From Variovorax sp. YR752 (GTDB lineage: Bacteria; Pseudomonadota; Gammaproteobacteria; Burkholderiales; Burkholderiaceae_C), in NCBI GenBank assembly GCA_945860785.1, contig CAMATD010000031.1, forward strand, positions 1-32,785: a stretch of 32,785 nucleotides of DNA, given 5' to 3'. This document shows, one piece after another, positions 18,587 through 26,559 of the stretch. Position 1 is the stretch's first letter. Every line of letters begins with the position of its first letter. The notes beneath the pieces are model-generated. The model made no database searches. It was not told where the DNA came from and worked only from the letters and a program-made list of their open reading frames with translations. Both the position numbers and the translations under genes were made by a program.

Positions 18587-20761
18587 TCAGGCCTCGCCCT
18601 TGACCTTCAGGCGCCATGCATGCAGCAGCGGCTCGGTGTAGCCGCTCGGCTGCTCGATGCCCTTGAACACCAGTTCCTGCGCCGCCTTGTAGGCCGCCGA
18701 GGTCGTGAAGTTGCCGGCCATCGGCTGGTACAGCGGGTCGCCCGCGTTCTGCTCGTCGACCACCTTGGCCATGCGCTGGAAGGTCTCGTCGACCTGCGCC
18801 TTGGTCACCACGCCGTGCAGCAGCCAGTTGGCGATGTGCTGGCTCGAGATGCGCAGCGTGGCGCGGTCTTCCATCAGGCCGACGTTGTGGATGTCGGGCA
18901 CCTTGGAGCAGCCCACACCCTGGTCGATCCAGCGCACCACGTAGCCGAGGATACCCTGCACGTTGTTGTCGATTTCCTGCTGGCGCTCTTCAGGCGTCCA
19001 CTTGGCCTCGGCCGCAATCGGCACCTGCAGCAGCGCATTGAGGATGTTGTCGCGCTCGCCGTCGGCATCGATCTTTTCGAGCTCCTGCTGCACTGCCGTC
19101 ACGCTCACCTGGTGGTAGTGCAGCGCGTGCAGCGTGGCAGCGGTGGGCGAGGGCACCCAGGCGGTGTTGGCGCCGGCCTTGGGGTGCGCGATCTTCTGCT
19201 CGAGCATCGCGGCCATCAGGTCGGGCATGGCCCACATGCCCTTGCCGATCTGCGCCTTGCCGCGCAGGCCGCACGACAGGCCGACCAGCACGTTGTTCTT
19301 TTCATAAGCGCCGATCCATGCGCTGGCCTTCATGTCGCCCTTGCGGATCATCGGGCCGCCCTGCATGGCGGTGTGCATCTCGTCGCCGGTGCGGTCGAGG
19401 AAGCCGGTATTGATGAAGGCGACGCGCGCGGCGGCCTCGGCGATGCAGGCCTTGAGGTTCACGCTGGTGCGGCGCTCCTCGTCCATGATGCCGAGCTTCA
19501 CGGTGTTGGCGGGCAGGCCGAGCCGCTGCTCGACGCGGCCGAACAGCTCGCTCGCGAAGGCCACTTCTGCAGGGCCGTGCATCTTGGGCTTGACGATGTA
19601 GATGCTGCCGGTGCGCGAGTTGCCCTTGCGCTTCAAGTCGATGGTGGCGATGGTGGTGGTCACCACGGCGTCGAGGATGCCTTCGGGGATTTCCTTGCCG
19701 CCTGCGTACAGGATGGCCGGGTTGGTCATCAGGTGGCCCACATTGCGCAGGAACATCAGCGAGCGGCCGTGCAGCTTCACGGGCTGGCCGTTGGCGCCGG
19801 TGTATTCGCGGTCGGCGTTGAGGCCGCGCGTGAAGGTCTTGCCGCCCTTGGCGACTTCTTCCGTGAGCGTGCCTTCGACGATGCCGAGCCAGTTCGAATA
19901 CGCGACCACCTTGTCGGCGGCATCGACCACGGCCACCGAGTCTTCGAGGTCCAGGATGGTCGAGAGCGCGGCTTCGAGCACCAGGTCGCTCACGCCGGCC
20001 GCATCGGTCTTGCCGATGGCGGTGCTGCGGTCGATGCGGATGTCGAGATGAATGCCGGTGTGCTTCAGCAGCACGGAAGACGGTGCCGCGGCATCGCCCT
20101 GGTAGCCGATGAACTGCGCGGGGTCGGCCAGGCCGGTGCTGCTGCTTTGCAGCGCGATGACCAGCTTGCCGTCCTTCACGCTGTAGCCGGTCGCGTTCTT
20201 GTGCGAGCCGTTGGCCAGCGGCGCGGCCTGGTCGAGCACGTTGCGCGCGAACGCGATGACCTTGGCGCCGCGCACGGGGTTGTAGCCCCTGCCCTTGTCA
20301 GCGCCATCGGTTTCGGGAATGGCATCGGTGCCGTAGAGCGCGTCGTACAACGAACCCCAGCGCGCGTTGGCGGCGTTGAGCGCATAGCGCGCGTTGAGGA
20401 TCGGCACCACCAGCTGCGGGCCGGCCTGCAGTGCGAGTTCGGAGTCGACGTTGGTCGTGGTGGCCTTCGCGCCCTTGGGCTGCGGCAGCAGGTAGCCGAT
20501 CTTCTCGAGGAAGGCGCGGTAGGCCGGCATGTCGGCGATCGGGCCGGGGTGGGCCTTGTGCCAAGTGTCGAGTTCGGTCTGCAGGCGGTCGCGCTCGGCG
20601 AGCAGCGCGATGTTCTTGGGCGCGAGGTCGCTGACGATGGCGTCGAAGCCCTTCCAGAAGACCTCGCTGGCCACGCCGGTGGCGGGCAGGACCTTGTCTT
20701 CGATGAAGCGATGGAGTTCGTTCGCAACCTGGAGGCCGTGGGTGGTGGTGCGGGCGGTCAT
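18587..20761 (-). CDS. glcB: Malate synthase G
   Basis: This 724-residue cytoplasmic enzyme condenses glyoxylate with acetyl-CoA to malate, allowing growth on glycolate, acetate and other C2 compounds. The start is ATG 20759-20761 with AAGGAG upstream. Length and sequence match isoform [33 protein letters not shown] (catalytic region), [13 protein letters not shown], then [12 protein letters not shown] and [20 protein letters not shown]. No isocitrate lyase gene is in the window. The frame is fully intact, in contrast to its neighbours. The truncated HAD dehalogenase lies 49 bp upstream on the same strand, so they may be co-transcribed. A long reading frame opposite to it is an antisense shadow of GC-rich coding DNA. 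Confidence 0.96.
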   Translation of the reverse strand: MTARTTTHGLQVANELHRFIEDKVLPATGVASEVFWKGFDAIVSDLAPKNIALLAERDRLQTELDTWHKAHPGPIADMPAYRAFLEKIGYLLPQPKGAKATTTNVDSELALQAGPQLVVPILNARYALNAANARWGSLYDALYGTDAIPETDGADKGRGYNPVRGAKVIAFARNVLDQAAPLANGSHKNATGYSVKDGKLVIALQSSSTGLADPAQFIGYQGDAAAPSSVLLKHTGIHLDIRIDRSTAIGKTDAAGVSDLVLEAALSTILDLEDSVAVVDAADKVVAYSNWLGIVEGTLTEEVAKGGKTFTRGLNADREYTGANGQPVKLHGRSLMFLRNVGHLMTNPAILYAGGKEIPEGILDAVVTTTIATIDLKRKGNSRTGSIYIVKPKMHGPAEVAFASELFGRVEQRLGLPANTVKLGIMDEERRTSVNLKACIAEAAARVAFINTGFLDRTGDEMHTAMQGGPMIRKGDMKASAWIGAYEKNNVLVGLSCGLRGKAQIGKGMWAMPDLMAAMLEQKIAHPKAGANTAWVPSPTAATLHALHYHQVSVTAVQQELEKIDADGERDNILNALLQVPIAAEAKWTPEERQQEIDNNVQGILGYVVRWIDQGVGCSKVPDIHNVGLMEDRATLRISSQHIANWLLHGVVTKAQVDETFQRMAKVVDEQNAGDPLYQPMAGNFTTSAAYKAAQELVFKGIEQPSGYTEPLLHAWRLKVKGEA

Positions 20762-20810
20762 GTTTTTCTCTCCTTGAGAACGCAATACAGAAACTAGGAA
20801 ATGAAGGATG

Positions 20811-21272
20811 TCAGAAGAACCCGAGCACGTCGCGCAGGCTGCTGCCGGTGCGCTCAGGCTGCGTGCCGAGTTCTTCGAAAGGAAGCCGGTAGCGGTTGAC
20901 CCAGAGCGTGCGAAATCCATACCAGGTGGCGCCGAGCGCGTCCCAGCCGTTGCAGCTCACAAAGGCGATCTGCGCGGGCGGCAGGCCGGTGGCCTGCACG
21001 CCGAGCTGGTAGGCCTCGGCGTGCGTCTTGTATTTGCGGATGCCGTCCACGCTCAGCACATGGTCGGCGCGTGTGAGTTCGCCAAAAGGGCGGTAGTGCG
21101 CGCCGTTGTCGCTCGTGGTCACGAGCCGGGTGTATTCGATCTGCTTGTCGCGCCAGCCCGCGGCGAGCGCCTGCCCCTGGCCGGCAAACAGGCGCTCGGC
21201 CGTCTGCCCGACGCTGTAGACGTCGAACAGGGTGCCGTATGCGTCGAAGAGAACTGCCCCGGATTGTGCCAT
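20811..21272 (-). pseudogene. Type II haloacid dehalogenase (HAD) lacking its cap domain
   Basis: The frame is intact but encodes only 153 residues where type II haloacid dehalogenases have about 220-230. The N-terminus has the nucleophile motif VLFDAYGTLFDVYSVG and DKQIEYTRLVTTSD. The sequence then jumps at GELTRA directly to DHVLSVDGIRKYKTHAEAYQ, so roughly 60-70 residues of the helical cap and the Ser-Asn motif II are absent. Downstream parts are normal: the Lys-containing KTHAEAY and [12 protein letters not shown] (motif III acids). The remaining protein keeps the nucleophile Asp but lacks substrate-enclosing elements, so it is probably inactive. Classic members hydrolyse 2-haloalkanoates to hydroxy acids. 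It shares a divergent promoter region with the aminotransferase gene. Confidence 0.75.
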
Positions 21273-21422
21273 AGATAGGATGAACTTTATTCGATACTTT
21301 GCTGGCGAGTAAAGGGCCGAAAGTGAGATTAATCAATGACAAAAATGAAGGTAATCGCTAAAGGGCGCGTCTTTCCGCTCAAAGGGTAGGCACTGATAGG
21401 AGCCCGGCGCAGGCGCGGGATA

Positions 21423-21440
21423 TATTTAACTTCTTAAATA
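21423..21440. promoter_or_regulatory. AT-rich palindrome before the aminotransferase gene
   Basis: TATTTAACTTCTTAAATA has perfect 7-bp arms around CTTC and ends 17 bp before the ATG at 21458. In this GC-rich setting it is conspicuous; it could be an operator or overlap the promoter of the HisC-like gene. The bound protein is unknown. Confidence 0.45.
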
Positions 21441-21457
21441 ATCCGACCTCCGCCGCA

Positions 21458-22435
21458 ATGATCCTCCTGGCCTCCAACGAAAACCCGCTCGGCATGCCCG
21501 AATCGGCGCGCCGCGCCGCCGCAGCCGCCCTCGAGGGTGCCGGCAACTACCCCGACGCCAACGGCACCGCGCTCAAGAATGCACTCGCCGCCCGGCTGGA
21601 CGTGTCGCCCGAGTGGCTCACGCTCGGCAGCGGATCGAGCGAAATCCTCGAACTCGCGGCGCAGGTGAGCCTGAAGCCGGGCGAGGGCGTCGTCTATTCC
21701 CAGTACGGCTTCATCGTCTACGCGCAGGCCACGGCGCATGCCCACGCGCGCGCCACCGTCGTGCCGTCGCGCGATTTCGGGCATGACCTCGACGCGATGC
21801 GCGCCGCCATCGGCGACGACACGAAGCTGGTCTTCGTCGCCAACCCGAACAACCCCACCGGCACCTTCATCGATGCTGCGCCGCTGCTGGCCTTCCTGCA
21901 ATCGGTGCCCGCACATGTGACGGTGCTGCTCGACGAGGCCTACACCGAGTACCTCGCGCCCGCGCAGCGCTACAACAGCATCGAATGGGTGCGGCGCCTG
22001 CCCAACCTGATCGTGGCGCGTACTTTCTCCAAGGCTTTCGGCCTGGCCGGGTTGCGCATCGGTTATGGCGTGTCGCAGCCGGCACTGACGGCGCGCATGA
22101 ACGCGCAGCGCCCGCGCTTCAACGTGACGACGCCGGCCCAGGCCGCGGCGGTGGCTGCGCTGGGCGATGCGGATTTCCTCGCGCGCACCTACGAACTGAA
22201 CACCGCCGGACGCGACCAGCTCGCCGCGGGCTTCACCGAACTGGGCCTCGCGTACATCCCCTCGTCGGGCAACTTCCTGGCGGTGCAGGTCGGCGACGGC
22301 CAGGCCGTGCACGCGCGCCTGCTGGCCGCGGGCATCGAGGTTTCGCTGCTCGCCAACTACGGCCTGCCGCAATGGCTGCGCGTCAGCATCGGCCTGCCGG
22401 AGCAGAACAAGGCTGTGCTGGCCGCACTGCGCTGA
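21458..22435 (+). CDS. HisC-like PLP aminotransferase (histidinol-phosphate aminotransferase family)
   Basis: This 325-residue fold type I aminotransferase starts MILLASNENPLG, the family's substrate-phosphate motif that normally lies 25-35 residues into the protein, so the N-terminal arm is short or the true start is non-canonical (the frame upstream is open for some codons, without ATG). Further motifs are ANPNNPTGTF, VLLDEAYTEY (cofactor Asp and Tyr) and RTFSKAFGLAGLRIGY with the PLP lysine at residue 192; the last block, WLRVSIGLPEQN, carries the substrate arginine. HisC enzymes convert imidazole acetol phosphate to histidinol phosphate, but members outside his operons often act on aromatic or other amino acids. 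No other his gene is present. A Bug receptor gene follows after 44 bp. Confidence 0.88.
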   Translation: MILLASNENPLGMPESARRAAAAALEGAGNYPDANGTALKNALAARLDVSPEWLTLGSGSSEILELAAQVSLKPGEGVVYSQYGFIVYAQATAHAHARATVVPSRDFGHDLDAMRAAIGDDTKLVFVANPNNPTGTFIDAAPLLAFLQSVPAHVTVLLDEAYTEYLAPAQRYNSIEWVRRLPNLIVARTFSKAFGLAGLRIGYGVSQPALTARMNAQRPRFNVTTPAQAAAVAALGDADFLARTYELNTAGRDQLAAGFTELGLAYIPSSGNFLAVQVGDGQAVHARLLAAGIEVSLLANYGLPQWLRVSIGLPEQNKAVLAALR

Positions 22436-22479
22436 CAGCGCTGCGCCCAAAGACAACGACCACCCGAGGAGACAACACC

Positions 22480-23442
22480 ATGAAACGCCGCCAGTTCGCA
22501 GCGCAGGCCGCTGCCGTCATTGCCGCCTCGGCCGCTGCGCCGATGGCCTTCGCGCAGGAGCGCACGGTGCGCATCCTGGTCGGCTTTCCGCCGGGTGGGT
22601 CGGCGGACGCGGTGGCGCGGCTGCTTGCCGACAAGATGCGCGTTTCGCTGGGGCAGAACGTCATCATCGACAACAAGCCCGGCGCGGCTGGCCGTCTCGC
22701 GCTGGCCGAGCTCAAGCGCTCGGCGCCGGACGGCAGCACGCTGATCTTCTCGCCGAGCGGGGCGATGGTGATCCACCCGTGGCTCTATTCGAACCTTGGC
22801 TACGACCCGGCGAAGGACTTCACGCCGATTTCGCTCGGCAGCACTTTCGACTTTGCGGTGACAGCGGGGCCGGGCGCGCCGCCCGGTGATATCAAGACGG
22901 TGCTGGCCTGGATGAAGGCCAACCCGGCCAAGGCCAACTACGCGACCTCGGGCACGGTGCCGCACTTCGCGGGCTAGCTGCTGGCGCAGGCGGCGGGTGT
23001 GCCGATGACGCACGTCGCGTACCGCGGCGGCGCGCCGGCTGCGCAGGACCTGATCGGCGGGCAGGTGCCGCTGATGGTCGACACGGCGTCGGAAACCATC
23101 GAGCACCATCGCGCCGGCAAGGTGCGCATCCTCGCGGTGACGGGCGAGCAGCGCAGCCGTGCGCTGCCCGAAGTACCAACGCTGAAGGAGGCTGGCATCA
23201 ACGTGACGGCCGATGCGTTCTTCGGGCTCTACGGACCGCCGGGGATGTCGCCCGAGGTGGTCGCGCGCATCGACAAGGCCGTGGCCGATGCACTGCGCAT
23301 GCCCGATGTGCAGGACAGGATCTACGCGCTGGGGCTCGTGCCGGCGCATGCGGGGCCGGCCGAACTCGCTGCCATTCAGGCGGCGCATCTGAAGCGCTGG
23401 GAAATGCCGATCAAGAACTCAGGCTTCAAAGCTGAATTCTGA
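22480..23442 (+). pseudogene. Bug-family tripartite tricarboxylate receptor, interrupted by a TAG codon
   Basis: ATG 22480 follows GAGGAG. Residues 1-26 form an export signal (MKRRQFAAQA ... PMAFAQ), so the product is periplasmic. RILVGFPPGGSADAVARLLA is the typical beta-alpha start of Bug receptors, and LPEVPTLKEAG and FFGLYGPPGMSPEVV are standard late motifs. The only disruption is codon 166, TAG at 22975-22977, in HFAG*LLAQAAG; the frame continues for another 155 codons to TGA 23442, total 320 residues. The base change could be a real nonsense mutation or a consensus error. These receptors bind carboxylates or related acids for uptake or signalling. No membrane subunits are nearby, as is common for orphan Bug genes. 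Confidence 0.88.
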
Positions 23443-23457
23443 AGGACCCCTGCATTT

Positions 23458-23575
23458 CTCCCTCCCCTTCCGGGGGAGGGCCGGGGTGGGGGCAGGCGGC
23501 GCAACCATCGCCAACCGGCGGCCTATCGAAGGCCGCGTGCCCCCATCCCAACCTTCCCCCGGGAGGGGAAGGAGC
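23458..23575. repeat. Large imperfect inverted repeat (REP/BIME-like) between convergent genes
   Basis: The left arm (23458-23495, CTCCCTCCCCTTCCGGGGGA and onward) is mirrored by the right arm (23539-23575, TGCCCCCATCCCAACCTTCC and onward). The centre holds a smaller GGCGGC/GCCGCC-type hairpin and CGGCCTATCGAAGGCCG. It lies between the Bug receptor and the IclR gene, which converge. Such elements are common in related genomes and could terminate both transcripts. Confidence 0.8.
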
Positions 23576-23582
23576 AAGACCG

Positions 23583-24315
23583 TCAAACCTGCCCGCTGAG
23601 TTCCTTCGCCGCAGCGCGCACGGGCTCGATGTAGCCCTCGTCGTAGCGGTGCGTCGGCATTGTCAGCGTGACCGCCGCGGCGAGGCTGCCGTCCGCATGG
23701 GAAGACCGGCGCCGAGATGCCCGCCAGTTCGGCCGCCCACCAGCGCGCAGTAGCCCTGTGCGCGGATCGCGTCGTGCAACTTGCGTCCCTTCGCGCCGCG
23801 CGGCCGTTCGGCCTCGGGCCCGAAGGCGATCAGCACGCGCGCACCCGCGCCGCGATCGTTGGGCAACAGGTCGCCTGCGCGCACGTGGTCACGCACCACA
23901 TGCGATGAATCGACCCGGAACTGACACAGGCGCACCCAGCTCTCGCCCTGCTCCTGCCGCACGTGGTACGCCGCGCTCTCGCCCGTGGCGGCAGCCAGCG
24001 CGCGCAGCACCGGTAGCACGATGCGGTCGAGCGACTGCGATGCCGCATAGAGCCCATGCAGCCGCGCGATCTCCATGCCCAATGCATACGCCCGTCGTCC
24101 TGCCGGCGAATCAACCGCGCGTGTTCGAGCGAAGCCAGCAGCCGCAACACCGTGCTCTTGTAGAGCTGCGTGCGCTCGGCGAACTGCGCGAGCGTCAGCG
24201 CCGCGTCGCCCGGCTGGAACGCCGAGAGCAGACTCAGCGCGCGATCGACCGCGGCAGCGCCGCCCGGGGCGGCATTGAGGTCGGAAACCGATTTGGTCTG
24301 GGCTTTGCGGGGCAT
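23583..24315 (-). pseudogene. IclR-family transcriptional regulator with three frame disruptions
   Basis: ATG 24313-24315 starts MPRKAQTKSVSDLN. The helix-turn-helix domain is clear: AVDRALSLLSAFQ, LAQFAERTQLYKSTVLRLLA, HARLIRRQDDG. One base is missing near 24088; the next frame begins YALGMEIARLHGLYA and carries the effector-binding domain (VRQEQGESWVRLCQFR, KLHDAIRAQGYCALVG). A second disruption near 23745 and a third near 23698 (one extra C) bring in AELAGISAPVF and then HADGSLAAAVTLTMPTHRYD, ending at TGA 23583-23585. Undoing the shifts gives about 243 residues, the normal length. It is divergent from the HMG-CoA-lyase-like gene and presumably controls that cluster in response to a carboxylic acid (inference). 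Confidence 0.85.
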
Positions 24316-24322
24316 GGCGTGA

Positions 24323-24395
24323 CTTGACAGTGAAAGTCGATCAGCAGTTTAATCTTGTTTGACGGAATTTAGTTCTGTTAGATAGAACTGTCAAG
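24323..24395. promoter_or_regulatory. Nested inverted repeats in the IclR/lyase divergent promoter
   Basis: An outer perfect repeat CTTGACAGT (24323-24331) / ACTGTCAAG (24387-24395) encloses AGTTCT (24371-24376) / AGAACT (24384-24389), 6-bp arms with 7 bp between. Their position between the divergent IclR gene and the lyase gene makes them good operator candidates. The lyase gene has its own AAGGAG ribosome-binding site further down. Confidence 0.5.
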
Positions 24396-24431
24396 CGATC
24401 AACATCCGATCGCTCCAAGGAGACAAAGTCG

Positions 24432-25372
24432 ATGACACCCCCCGATGTCCTCATCAGCGAGGTCGGCCCGCGCGACGGCCTGCAATCGGTCAAGGCCACG
24501 ATCCGACGGCCGACAAGCTGCGCTGGATCGACGCGCTCTACGCCGCCGGCGTGCGCGAGATCGAGGTCGCTTCCTTCGTGCCCGCGAAGCTGCTGCCGCA
24601 GATGGCCGACGCCGCCGACGTGGTGCGCCACGCGATCACGCTGCCCGGCCTCACGGTGATGGCGCTGGTGCCCAACCGCAAGGGCGCGCAGGCCGCGCTC
24701 GAAGCGGGCGTGCACAAGCTCACGATGCCGGTTTCGGCGAGCGTGGCGCATTCGCCAATGTGCGCAAGACGCCGACCGGAGATGGTCGAGGAGGTGCGCG
24801 CCATCTCCGAACTGCGCCGCGCGATCGCGCGGCAGGTCAAGCTCGAAGCCGGCATCTCCACCGCTTTCGGCTGCACGCTGCAGGGGCTGGTGCCGGAAGA
24901 CGATGTGATCCGCCTCGCCGCGCAATGCATCGAAGCCGGTGTCGACGAGTCGGGCCTTTCCGACACCGTGGGCTACGCCAACCCCGCGCAGGTGCGTCGG
25001 CTCTTCAAGCGCCTGCGCGCCGAACTCGGCGTGCACGCCGGCGCGGCCCACATGCACAACACGCGCGGCCTCGGCATTGCGAACTGCCTCGCCGCGTGGG
25101 ACGAAGGCGTGCGCACCTTCGACGCCTCGCTCGGCGGTTGCGGCGGTTGCGGCGGTTGCCCCTATGTGCCTGGCGCCTCGGGCAATGCCGTCACCGAAGA
25201 CCTCGTCTTCATGTTCGAAGCCATGGGCGTTCGCACCGGCATCGACATCCAGAAACTCATCGCGGCGCGCGCGCCGCTCATGGCCGGCCTGCCCGGCGAA
25301 CCGGTCTACGGCATGACACCCGAGGCCGGCCTGCCCAAGGGCTTTGTCCAGGAAACCATCGCACGTGTCTGA
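24432..25372 (+). pseudogene. Hydroxymethylglutaryl-CoA lyase family enzyme, frameshifted
   Basis: ATG 24432 is preceded by AAGGAG. The N-terminus LISEVGPRDGLQS is the metal/substrate motif of the HMG-CoA lyase (DRE-TIM) family. One C is missing at about 24503: restoring it gives TIPTADKLRWIDALYAAGV and joins the long frame VREIEVASFVPAKLLPQM to 25372, 313 residues in all. Between about 24750 and 24778 a short stretch reads PMCARRRPE where the family has something like ANVRKTP, which suggests two further compensating indels. The catalytic G-rich loop reads SLGGCGGCGGCPYVPGASGN, three residues longer than usual because of a 9-bp repeat. Reactions in the family cleave HMG-CoA or related 3-hydroxyacyl-CoAs. 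The CoA-transferase gene overlaps its stop. Confidence 0.87.
25132..25158. repeat. 9-bp tandem repeat x3 in the catalytic loop of the lyase
   Basis: CGGCGGTTG occurs three times in a row (25132-25140, 25141-25149, 25150-25158) and encodes G-G-C repeats in the active-site cysteine loop. Related enzymes normally have one G-G-x-G-G-C-P, so one unit appears to be additional. Confidence 0.93.
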
Positions 25373-26555
25373 AGCCAATCCGCTCCCCTACGCAGGCGTC
25401 CGCGTCGTCGAGTTCACCCACATGGTGATGGGCCCGACCTGCGGCCTGCTGCTGGCCGACCTCGGCGCCGAGGTCATCAAGGTCGAGCCCATCGAGGGCG
25501 ACAACACGCGCCGCCTGCTCGGCTCGGGCTCGGGCTTCTTTCCGACCTTCAACCGCAACAAGAAAAGCATCGCACTCGATCTCAAGAAGCCCGAAGGCGT
25601 GGAAGCCGCACTGCGCCTGATCGCCACGGCCGACATCGTGAGCGAGAACTTCAAGCCCGGCACGATGAAGAAGCTGGGGCTCGACTACGAGACGTTGGCC
25701 AAGCTCAACCCGCGCCTCATCTACGTGAGCCACAAGGGCTTCCTGCCCGGCCCGTACGACCACCGCACGGCCCTCGACGAGGTGGTGCAGATGATGGGCG
25801 GCCTCGCCTACATGACCGGCCGCTCCGGCAACCCGCTGCGCGCGGGCACCAGCGTGAACGACATCATGGGCGGCATGTTCGGCGCCATCGGCGCGATGGC
25901 CGCACTGCGCCAGCGCGACTTCACGGGCAAGGGCTGCGAGGTGCAATCCGCGCTGTTCGAGAACAACGTCTTCCTGGTCGCGCAGCACATGATGCAGTTC
26001 GCCGCCACCGGCAAGGCCGCCGACCCGATGCCCAGCCGCATCTCGGTCTGGGCTGTGTACGACGTGTTCACGGTGAAGGATGGCGAGCAGATATTCCTCG
26101 CCGCGGTGAGCGACGAGCAGTGGCTCATCTTCTGCAAGGCCTTCGGCCTCGAAGAGATGCTGGCCGACCCGCGCCTGAAGACCAACAACGACCGCGTCAA
26201 CGCGCGCGAATGGATGATGCCGATCCTGCGCTCGCACCTCGCGGGCTACAGCGCGGCCGAGCTCAGCGCGGTGTTCGAGAAGAACGAGCTGCCCTTCGCG
26301 CCCATCACCAAGCCGCAGGACCTGTTCGACGACCCGCACCTCAACGCCACCGGCGGCTTGGCGCCGGTGCGCATGAACGACGGCAGCGAGGCCAAGGTGC
26401 CGCTGATGCCGTTCACGCTCGACGGCGCGCGCCCCGGCATCCGCCTGCAGCCGCCGCACATCGGCGAGTACAGCAAGGAGCTGCTGAAGGAAGTGGGCTA
26501 CAGCGATGCGCAGATCGCTGCCCTCAAGACACACAACAGCACTCTCGGAGACTGA
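25365..26555 (+). CDS. Class III (CaiB/BaiF) CoA-transferase
   Basis: This 396-residue enzyme moves CoA between carboxylic acids. I chose GTG 25365, which overlaps the lyase end by 8 bp, because residues 9 onward (YAGVRVVEFTHMVMGPTCG) are the family's normal N-terminus. The motif LADLGAEVIKVEP follows, and the catalytic Asp is residue 166 in GTSVNDIMGGMFGAIGAM. LDLKKPEG, SENFKPG and the C-terminal LPFAPI block complete the pattern. The frame is intact. Coupled to an HMG-CoA-lyase-like enzyme, it probably activates a branched dicarboxylic or hydroxy acid that the lyase then cleaves; the substrate is not visible. The second Bug receptor gene begins 4 bp after its stop. Confidence 0.92.
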   Translation: MSEANPLPYAGVRVVEFTHMVMGPTCGLLLADLGAEVIKVEPIEGDNTRRLLGSGSGFFPTFNRNKKSIALDLKKPEGVEAALRLIATADIVSENFKPGTMKKLGLDYETLAKLNPRLIYVSHKGFLPGPYDHRTALDEVVQMMGGLAYMTGRSGNPLRAGTSVNDIMGGMFGAIGAMAALRQRDFTGKGCEVQSALFENNVFLVAQHMMQFAATGKAADPMPSRISVWAVYDVFTVKDGEQIFLAAVSDEQWLIFCKAFGLEEMLADPRLKTNNDRVNAREWMMPILRSHLAGYSAAELSAVFEKNELPFAPITKPQDLFDDPHLNATGGLAPVRMNDGSEAKVPLMPFTLDGARPGIRLQPPHIGEYSKELLKEVGYSDAQIAALKTHNSTLGD

Positions 26556-26559
26556 CCTC

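Noticed and set aside
18620-20797. 725-codon open frame on the plus strand opposite malate synthase G
   Set aside because: It is the antisense shadow of a GC-rich gene with strong third-position bias; the translation is rich in Arg, Gly, His and Val without any domain, and glcB on the other strand is unmistakable.
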